Shown here: positions 38,030 to 48,000 of the stretch, piece by piece | Layout of the letters: every line of letters starts with the position of its first letter | How positions within the stretch are numbered: position 1 is the stretch's first letter | Origin: Adiantum capillus-veneris | Taxonomy: Eukaryota; Streptophyta; Polypodiopsida; Polypodiales; Pteridaceae | DNA: 64,000 nucleotides | Assembly (NCBI GenBank): GCA_014529385.2 | Contig: CM043968.1 | Coordinates: 125,445,518-125,509,517 of the forward strand | Reading direction: 5' to 3' | Notes under the pieces: model-generated | What the model was told of the DNA's origin: nothing | Databases searched by the model: none | What the model saw: the letters and a program-made list of their open reading frames with translations, nothing else | Position numbers and translations under genes: made by a program

Positions 38030-39016
38030 GCACCTGTATCATTCTTTGAGTACACTGTTAGAATTGGAAGATTAGCATTGATGAGACAGCACCCAGAGCA
38101 GTCCACTCGTATGCGTTTCTGGTTACATTCAGGTCTCTCCCATGCCTATCTACAGCAGTTTTGGTCAGCCATCTGGGATTTACATGCGGCTCGTTGTATT
38201 TCTTTTTTCATGTGGGTGATTGCACATGCAGGACTTCCAGTTGGGACTTGGCTAGCCACTATGGGTCATGATCCGTTATGTACTCGCTGTCCTTTGCGAC
38301 TACTTGAGTCACCTGCACACTGTCTTTGCTCATGCTCATCTTCTCATGTAGTGTGGCTAGCAGTTTGCTTTTTACTTAGCAGAGCCGGTGTTCAGCATGG
38401 ATTTCTCACTTGGGGATTTGTCTCATGGTTGATGCCGATGCTCGGACCGCATCTTTTCTACGAGGGCTCAGACACAGATCCAACTCTTATGCTTACTTCG
38501 ATTGGTTATCGGCGAGGGACTTTGGCTATGTTACCACAGATTGCTTGGCAGGGGGATTCTCAGACATGTGATGAAGTTTTTTCAGTCATCACTAGCATTA
38601 CACTATGGAATGTTTGGAGAGCTCGTTGTCTTCACATTCTCAGTGCGGCTCCACAGCTCCTTCAGGATACCCTCACTGCCATTTGGCTGGACATCATTCA
38701 CACCCTGATTTGGTAGTGGGATTCTTCCTCAGGTACATCTCGAGCAGCCGAGGCTCGTCGATTTGCCTTCCTTCTGCGTTGGGCCCGATCTCCACTCTTC
38801 TTCACACTTACAGGTGGCGAGATTGCATGGCATTATGCCCCCCCTCGGTGGTTTCTCCTCCACTCATCACACAGACCACCATGAGATTGTTCTAGTCGAG
38901 TTGTCACTATAGTGGCTCTCACCCTTACATTCAGCTTGTACACCCCACGTGATAGGCTATTTTGGCATCCGCTGGGGATTATATTGTACTCAGTAATATA
39001 TAGCCCTGATTTTTCC

Positions 39017-39096
<80 letters not shown>

Positions 39097-42000
39097 CGAC
39101 ATCAGATAGTTGTCAAACCCTCCTCCAAGGGCCCCCCTCTCTATGGCGAGAGAGGTCTATGCTATTGATTGCACAAATCTGGTACAATGGTCTAGATGCA
39201 ATGGACTTGCCGACGATGTTGACGACAATGATGGCGGCGACGAGACTGCTGAAAACTGAAAACGCTAGGGGCTGAAATTTGCAAATCTGCTAATTGCTGA
39301 ATTTCGACACTGTGTCGGTGAGGACGGCGATGGCGACCACGCGAGGATGATGCGCTGAAAACGCAGATGCTGAAATCTGCGAATAGCTGAAAACACTGGC
39401 TGATCTGACGGTGCGGCGAGGATCTGCTGCGGGTAGGTGAGATCTACGAGGTTTGGGGCTGATCTTGCGGGGTCTAAGTGACAACTGAAAACGCTGATGC
39501 TAGGGGCTGATCTGTCGCTGGGAATCTGCAAAACGCTAGAGCAATCTGCAATCTGCAAAAACGCCAGGTTGAATCTAGAATCTGCTAACGCCAGTGCTGA
39601 TCTGGTGTTGCTGAAAACGCTAGGCTGAAACTGTAGCCAAAACCTTTTGGTCCTGATCTACTATTGCCTGGAAACGCTAGGTCACGTGCCGGTCTTGCTG
39701 AGAAGGTGCACTGTAAGTTGGAACCCACAAAGGAATCCACAGAATCCACATCTTCTATTAATGCAATTAGAGAGCACACTAATGTGTCCCAAGTTTCTCA
39801 CGATCATGCCAATGCATCTCTCATGCATTGTTATGGTTATGTGAATGGTCAACGCATTTTGGTCTTCTTTGATTCCGATAGTATGCATGATGTGATTAGC
39901 GACTCTCTCGTGAAGAGCGCACGTCTAGAAGCTCGACCCATTGATCCCATTGCGGCCTTTGGGTTTGCTCCTGGCATGCATTCTTCGTTTATGCATGGAT
40001 GTCATGATGTGATCGTGGCCATTCAAAATGTCCGTTTTCGTTGAAAGTTTTTGATCTCTCCTCTTTCAGGATATGATGTGATTTTTGGCATTAAGTGGTT
40101 TAAAGGTCATAATCCACAAGTTTGTTGGAAAGAAAACACTCTCAGTCTCACAGTATAAAGAGCACCTCTCGTGGTTCTTCAATGTGACACTAAGATTCCA
40201 TCTATGTCACTAATCTCTCACTCATGTTTTGGATGTGAGGATAAAACACGTAGTCTCAGTCTAGAGAAGCGTAATTTGTTACATGACAAAGAACAAGAAA
40301 AAACACATGACACTGAACTCGAAAAAAAGGAAACTCTCTCAGTCATTCCTTTTCTGAAGCACGACACACATGTTTTGCATGATAAAGATGTGATTGTTCA
40401 CAAGGATGATGGTTTTTTCAGTGAAGCTAACCTCATTGCAGATATGATCAATCACGAGAACTGATCTCGGCTCTTGACCCGAGGTCCAAAGAACCCACTC
40501 AGGAAGTATTGTGTGTTCGCATGATTAGTCAGGACGCATTGCTTTCGGCGCGGCCCAAAGAAGCAAGCATTGCAGACCTTCATGAAGTTCAAGTATCGCA
40601 CGACCCACGCATTAGAGTGGAGCGGAGAAGCGTTCTTTGCAGGATTCCAAGAATTGTTGGCGCACTCCCTCGACGCCATACAGTTCGGTACCAGTATCTC
40701 ACTTTAAAAAGGAGGGGATGTCATGTGCACATCTAAGTTCTAACCCTATGTGCATGTGGACAAGCTACTTCAGGTCCAGGGTTCAGGTCAGCTTAGGAAG
40801 TGTCCTGGCACGGAAGTGTTTTGGCACCTTTGTGAGCCTGTGCGCAGGCCATGCATGTCCAGGTACGAGTAGTTGCATATTCTCTGGTTGCACACAACAT
40901 GATCATCAGCATGACAGTCAGTACCCATCATAAGCATTTTATAGTGCACAGAACCTATTTTCCCTATTTTATCCATTTTTCACTTATTATTAATAAGTGA
41001 CTTTGTTGAAAAACTGAGTAGGGCAAATTTGCTAAGCTCTATAAAAGAAACCTTAATAATGACTTTGTTGGGAAACTGGTTAGGGCAAATTTGCTAAGCT
41101 CTATAAAAAAAACCTAGCGTTAGCACTTTCTGGCAGAAGAGGCAGCAGAAGTCCACCAACTTACAGTGCACCTTCTCAACAAGACCAACAGGTGACCTAG
41201 CGTTTCCAGCAAACAGCAGATCAAGACCAACATTTTGGCTACAGTTTCAGCCTAGCGTTTTCAGCAGCACCAGATCAGCCCTGGCGTTAGCAAATTCCAG
41301 ATTCAGCCTGGCGTTTTTGCAGATTGCAGATTGCTCTAGCGTTTTGCAGATTCCTGGCGACAGATCAGCCCCTAGCATCAGCGTTTTCAGTTTTCAGCAC
41401 TTAGACCCCGCAAGATCAGCCCCAAACCTTGTAGATCTCACCTACCCGCAGCAGATCCTCGCCGCACCATCAAATCAGCCAACGTTTTCAGATTCAGCCG
41501 GCTGTTCGCAGATTTCAGCATCTGCGTTTTCAGCGCATTGTCGTCGCCATCGCCGTCCTCGCCGACACAATGTCAAAATTCAGCAATTAGCAGATTTGCA
41601 GATTTCAGCCCCTAGAGTTTTCAGTTTTCAGCCGTCTCATTGCCGCCATCATTGTTGTCGACATCGTCGGCAAGTCCATTGCATCTAGACCATTGTACCA
41701 GATTTGTGCAATCAATAGCATAGACCTCTCTCGCCATAGAGAGGGGGGACCTTGGAGGAGGGTTTGACAACCGTCTGGTGTCGTATTCTTCTCCCTTGCG
41801 TAAGTAAAAGGAACCCTTGAGCATAGTTCGGAGCACTCATCGTGAGCAAAGTTTTCCGCTGCACCTTGCACCTCCGAGTGTTTTGCCCAATAGGATTTGT
41901 GGTGTCTCTAGTCAAACCGTCTGGAGAAAATGGGGTAGCCTAGGAACCGTCATGAGAATGACTGGAAGCCTATCAAGGCGTGAACCTGTAACCCAGTGTG

Positions 42001-45000
42001 GCCAGGTGGCTAAGCTGTGTAAAACTCCAAGAAGGCCAGATGTAGCAATCTGTGCCGTAAACGTCCTCCGAATTAAGGAAAGCTAGACTAGACAGTCTGC
42101 ATTGTAGAAGCTACCGTAAGCTGCAGTAGTCATCAAGAGGCTGCACGGACCACCACGGGATGGTGATATGTCAGTAGGTAGGGTAATACAAGATGAGGGG
42201 AAAGCCAGACTCAACAGTCTGCGCTGTGAAGGAAGAGGTGTGGTGAGACGAAGCTGTCCGTACCGTAATCATCGTGTATGAAGAAGGGAAGCCAGACTGA
42301 GCAGTCTGCGCTATGAATATCCTCTGAGAGGGGGAAAGGCCAGACCAATCTGTCTGCGCCATCTTGCCTGTATCTCCCGTCTCCAATCCTCGAGTGTCAA
42401 GCAAAACAGAATCCGTGCCAACCATAGTTTTTCCATACGTCAATCACATGCGGATGCTCACGTGTACGAAATTACGGAATAAGTACGGATCAGACTACCC
42501 GAAATTCCACATGTCAGATAGCCTATTGCATAGGATGCTAAAAAGCCTACATACTACACCACCTTGTTTAAAACTTTATACACAAAGACAAAACCATAGA
42601 AACTTTAGAAATTAGAATTTAGAGACTAGCTTGATGCTCAATTTGCACACGGGTGACGGTATAGTCACTAGTGGGTACACCAAATTTTAATTAGACTTTA
42701 GTCAATGACCATGTGTCAATGAGGCATGTAGATAGAGAATAAAAAGTGGAGAGATGGTGCCTCTAAGTAATGAAGTAACCTCCAAACAAAAAGGAGTGAG
42801 GACTGTAGAAGCAAGCCAAAAAACATTCTGGAGTGTAGTCTCCTGATTCAAAACATAAGTAGAGACTAGAGGCTAGAATCTAAATTGTAGAGTCAACAAT
42901 GAACACCACATGGCATAAGTAAATGTCCAACACCATGGTCGATAAGCAGGCGGCCAGGCGCAGTGAGCTCTAACTCTCACTATAGCTCATATCCTCATCG
43001 TCATAAGTAGCACTCCTCGTCCTCATCACCACCAACTGAGCATGATGCTCCAATATGACTGTTACCAGCAATGGAAATAGACTCTATCGCATCTGTAGTA
43101 CTCTCTGCAATGGCCTCTTGAATCTCTTGCAAGGCAAGCAACAGTCCTCATCTTTTTCCTTATTGAGCATTTCCAATGTGACCTCCATTCTCTCATAACC
43201 GCGCTCTTTGATTTTGGATATGAGTCTCAAGTTTGTGTGTATGTACACAAGCTCCTCTGTATGAGATGGGAGTAGCCTATTTCTTCTCTTGGTATGAATG
43301 AGAGAGAAGGTGCTCCAATTTCTCTCACATGGAGGGGCACACGTCTCTTGAGAAAGCACCCTCAAAGCAAGAGCTTGCAAAGCGGGTGTGCAAGCCCCAA
43401 AAGTTTCCCAACATTTCACTCCCTCTTGCATCCTATTTGAATCTTTTGCAATCGGATGAGCAAATGACTTGCTTTCAGCTTTATAAATGTCAAACTCATC
43501 AATTAGGGTGCCTTGCAAGGTCAAATCACCCTTGGTGTACTTGTTTAAGAATGTCATCCATCCTTCATGCACCTCGCCATCACTTTCTTGCCCTCTTCGT
43601 CATATAGGATGCAACATGTATCCAACAACATGTAACAGGGTGCCTTGCAAGGTCAAATCACCCTTGGTGTACTTGTTTAAGAATGTCATCCATCCTTCAT
43701 GCACCTCGCCATCACTTTCTTGCCCTCTTCGTCATATAGGATGCAACATGTATCCAACAACATGTAACGGTGTGTGCAACATATTCCATCTTTCAATGCA
43801 TAGATCCATCCTTGTAGCATCAATACCTTGCATGTTTTCAAATTGCTCTACCATGCGATCCATAAGCTCGTACAAAAGCCCCATGGTGGCTCCTTCCCTA
43901 TTAGCCAACCGGAGAATTTTCAAAATGGGAGGACAAATTTTCAAAATCAGCCTGGCCTCTTTCCAAAAGGATGCATTAAACATAATGTTCGAGACCTCGA
44001 TAGCCTTTTTAGTCTTGGATCTCTTCATCTTCACAAATTTGTCATCAATCGTAAGCTTGCGCATACCTTGCATGCATCTCTCATCCACAAGATTGGCCAA
44101 CATAATAAAGTAATACTCAAATCGAGTGACTGACGGCTTCACCAATTCCTTCTTGCTAAGTTGCCGAAACAATGCCAACACAAAAGACTTTCTTGTCACA
44201 AATGTGACAATCTTTGTTGCATTCTCAAGCACTTTTGCAACCCAACCAATCTGTCCAATGTCCTCAAACAAAAGGTCCAAGCAATGGCAAGCACATCTGG
44301 TAAAAAAATTGTGTTTCCACTCCCTTCCGATCATCTCCCTTGCACCAACACAATTGGTTGCATGGTCCATGCGTACTTGTTCAACATTTGCTGGGCCAAC
44401 CTCTCTGATAACCTGTTTGATATGCTTAAAAATAAATTCCGATGTCTTTGTTTCCCCAGATGTGTCTACAGCTTTCAAAAACACTGACCCATGAATAGAG
44501 CATGCAAGAAAGTTAATGATAGGCCTGCGCCTAATGTCAGACCATCCATCACACACAATAGAGCATCCATACCTTTTCCATTTCTCGCGCACACCCATGA
44601 TCTCAGTATTTTTGCATTTGACCTCCTCATTCAATTCTGTGGTGCGCAAAGCATGGTAAGAGAGGGGAACATACGAAGGACCTGCTTGTCCAACCGCTTT
44701 CACCATATGCAAAAAGTAAGGGCTTCTTACTTTCCATGTAGCAACATCCTCAACATAAAAAAACCTGTGCAAGGCTTGGTCTGCTTGCTTCCGTGCTTGC
44801 AAGCCGAATGCACTTGCCAAATCCCCAAATCCCCTTGCGCAACCATCCTCTTCTTGCTCGAGGACCCCACATTGGACTTGGAAGAGCCACTTACATTAGT
44901 CATTCCCTTAGCATGGGTACTCATTGAAGCACCTTCTTGAGCTTGAGAGGCATCTCCTTCCAAATCATTGACCAATGCATCTACGAAAGCAGCTTTGTCT

Positions 45001-48000
45001 TCTCCCTCCGGCCTTGCATCTGCATGCAATCTTCTGACAATCTCTACAACATCGGCTGGGGCCTCATCACATGGGCCTTCCACACCATGGCCAGCAATGC
45101 CCAAAATATGTGCACGGATACGCAAAGGACCACCGTTCCATGAATGCCCACAAAAATTACATTTGCAAATCCATTTTCCTTTTGGAAGGCCCTTCACTTG
45201 CTGCACATATTACCACTCGGGACGCTTGGTTCGGCCCATTTGTATTGTGCCTTGGCTCTCCCGAGAAAGAGTCACGCCACGTGATGGTTTAGGCTTCGTG
45301 GGCGTGAGAGAAGATGAAGGACCAAGGTAAGCAAGAGAGGGCGAGACTCGAAACTCCAGAGAATGGGCTGGCTGTCAAATCTCACGGTCCCTAAATCTCT
45401 GCAGTGCTTGCATACAGTATACAGAGAGCTGTAGACAATATACAGAGAAGTGAAGATCCGTAAAAATTTGGGGCAAATTTTGTCTTGCAATGGCTAGCCA
45501 TACAGAAAGACATTCCGTACCTTGTCCGTACTTGTACCCATGCGGAAGGGTGGTTGACTAAACGGACGCGTCTGAAAAAAACTATGGTGCCAACAACGCC
45601 ACCAAACTGCATCTCGATGTGGCTCCCAGTGTGAATGAGCTGGGAGTGGCCTATTGTCCCGGGGGACGAGTCTGTTGCAAGGTTACCGAGGGTGAGTGTA
45701 GGCAACTCTGAAGGTAGCAATCCAAATGATCAGGAGTGTAGAAGAGCAAATGCACTACCATCCAAGCCAAGCTCCGGGTGACTCCGGTTATAGTCTATGG
45801 ATGCCTGATCTCGTGCATCTCGCAGGTAAACTCTCCAAGAGAGTCCAAAGCACTGAAGTCCACTCTAGTCTGTAGATCCAAGCAATGAACTTGTCCAAGA
45901 AGAGATCCAAGATCCTCTCCATAAGTCCATGCAGAAGCTCCTGTGTAAGCAAGTGATCTGATATGTCGAGGTCAAGTGGTAAGTGTCTGTCCACCCAAGA
46001 TGGTGGTGTCTTCTTTAGAAATGTCGGAACCCCATATGCCATGAGCATGGCCATATCTCGTGTGAACTCCTCTGATGAGCGCATAGGTGTGTCCATAGCA
46101 AACCACAAGTCACCACCCCCTCTGGAGTGCGCAACCGCCGAATGATTGGCTGGAATGAATGGATCTCCCAAGGATCGTACGCCCGTAGATGATCAAGCCA
46201 ATGTGAAAGATACCGTATACTGCAGCTGCAACAGTCACTGTGAGACCGCATGGACCACCATCGGGATGGTGTCTTGGCAAGAGATAACTTCATCCTCTGT
46301 AAAAAACAAAAGTCAAGAGGCTGCTGTCCACCCAAAAACACGACTGCGAGGTGATGAAAACGCTGCTGTCCAGCGAATTTGATGGTGTTCATATGCTCCC
46401 GACAGGGTTCAGAGCGGTGCAGAGCGTGTAGGGAGGGTGGGGAATCAATGTAGCAACCCAAAGTGGGCTGAAAACAGAGAAAACAGCAGGTATGTATGGC
46501 TGATATCTGAAGGAATGAAGAGGAACCGGACCGGCAACGCACTGGATGCCAAGCCGGTGTGGAAGGCAAGATCTGTAGAGGACCAAGGCCCAGCGCTGTC
46601 CCCTCTACTGAAAACGCTGCTGTTTGCCAAAGACGCAAGTGAATCAGCCAAGAAAACGCAGATCTGGCTGAAAACGCAGGTTGTAGGGAGGGGTTTTCCG
46701 GCGACGAAATGCCCAAAAGGGCCAGCGCTGGCTGCCAGATGGTGATCGCCAGGTGTGGGAGCAAAAAGCGATGGTGGAGGTGGGTTCCTCCGTGACAGAA
46801 AAACTTCAAAGTCCATCGCGTGCCTGGCTTTTGCAAAACGCTAGGAGAACCTCTGTAGGTGGAACGCCAGAACATGAAGAGTGATCTGATACCATGTGAG
46901 AGTGATGAGGAACAGCCCAAAGTGGAAGAATTGGATGAGATTCTTGTTCTTGAACAAATATTGGCACATAAGGAAAGGAAGGTTAGAGGAAAGGCTGGAA
47001 GACGCTACTTGGTGAAGTTCAAGAACTATCCGTCGTTGGATGCCAAATGGATGGAAGAGTCTGAAGTGGTTGATTCACCTCAGTTGCTGCAGCTGTATCT
47101 TGAAGCCTTTCAGATCGAACCCACAGTGACGATGTAGCTCTATGAAGCAATGTAAGAGCATGGTTCATGATGCTCAAAGGAGTGGACATTGCATGGCCGG
47201 GCTGCGGCTGAACGGGTTTCTCACATTGGGAATCTAGGTCTATCAGTCTGGGAATGGTGGGGCCAGTTAGCACTGAATTCTGATGAATATGAAAGCTTGT
47301 GCGCGCCAAATGGAATTTGGGCCACTCGGCAAGTCACAACTTTATAAGTTGGTGAGTACTAGGAAATTAAACCAAAGGGGCAAATTGGACACATGGCAGT
47401 AGGAGAGCAACCTGCAAGCCGCCAGAAGTTTCATCCCAAGAGGGGGGCTCCCAAAATTGAGAGAGGAGGCTGATTTTTTTTCATTGTGAACTACAGTGAG
47501 TGTGTGAGTAGTGGGTGTAGGTGATCACAGCTTTAATGGAAAGCTTGGCTTCTCCCTTGCCTCATGTAGCACAATGATTTGCTCTCGTCCATCTCTCTCT
47601 TCCCTTTGCACAAATCATAACGCTCCACTAGCTTGGGCTACTCTGATGATTGTACAGTCCTTTGGGTTTTATGCGCGTTTGCCAAGGCAAGAGCCTTCTG
47701 AATAGGAACTGGATTAGCTAATTGCTAATCCCCTACAAGTACGCACAGTTCCATTGCGAAGATTGCGAATTTGGAGAGCTTTCTCGTGTGAAAAATTGTC
47801 CAAATCACAGGGGGACTGTCTCATTGCGTGCTTGAGCTCTTGGGACACACGTAGACGTTCGCTCCGCTCAAAACGATCCAAAACAAAGAATTACAGCCTG
47901 CTGTGTTTTTCTGCAGATTTAGGGTTTCACACCTAAACTGCAAATTACAGGAGTTTGGGCACCTGTGAGTGGCCGAACAGTAAATTACAGCTTCTAACAT

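Larger units (their letters stand above)
37782..39722 (-). mobile_element. Partial LTR (R-U5), inverted, containing a LINE insert
   Basis: Outside 37940-39093 this matches, in reverse, 41150-41868: AAGGTGCAGCGG..., CCTCCAAGG...CTCTATGGCGAGAGAG..., and so on to the GTGCACTGTAAGTTGG word at 39705-39722. The first 430 bp of the LTR are missing. A LINE scrap between two GA tracts sits in the middle. Confidence 0.75.
42415..45594 (-). mobile_element. hAT DNA transposon (3,164 bp), TSD GTGCCAAC
   Basis: Bases 42423-45586 start CATAGTTTTTCCATACG and end in AAAAACTATG; the ends form inverted repeats of at least ten bases (CATAGTTTTT). They are flanked by the perfect 8-bp duplication GTGCCAAC (42415-42422, 45587-45594), which is the hAT hallmark. 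The empty site survives in family B copy 1 at about 26844. Short CCGTAC/GTACGG words near both ends are likely subterminal transposase sites. The transposase is on the minus strand and carries stops. Confidence 0.93.
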
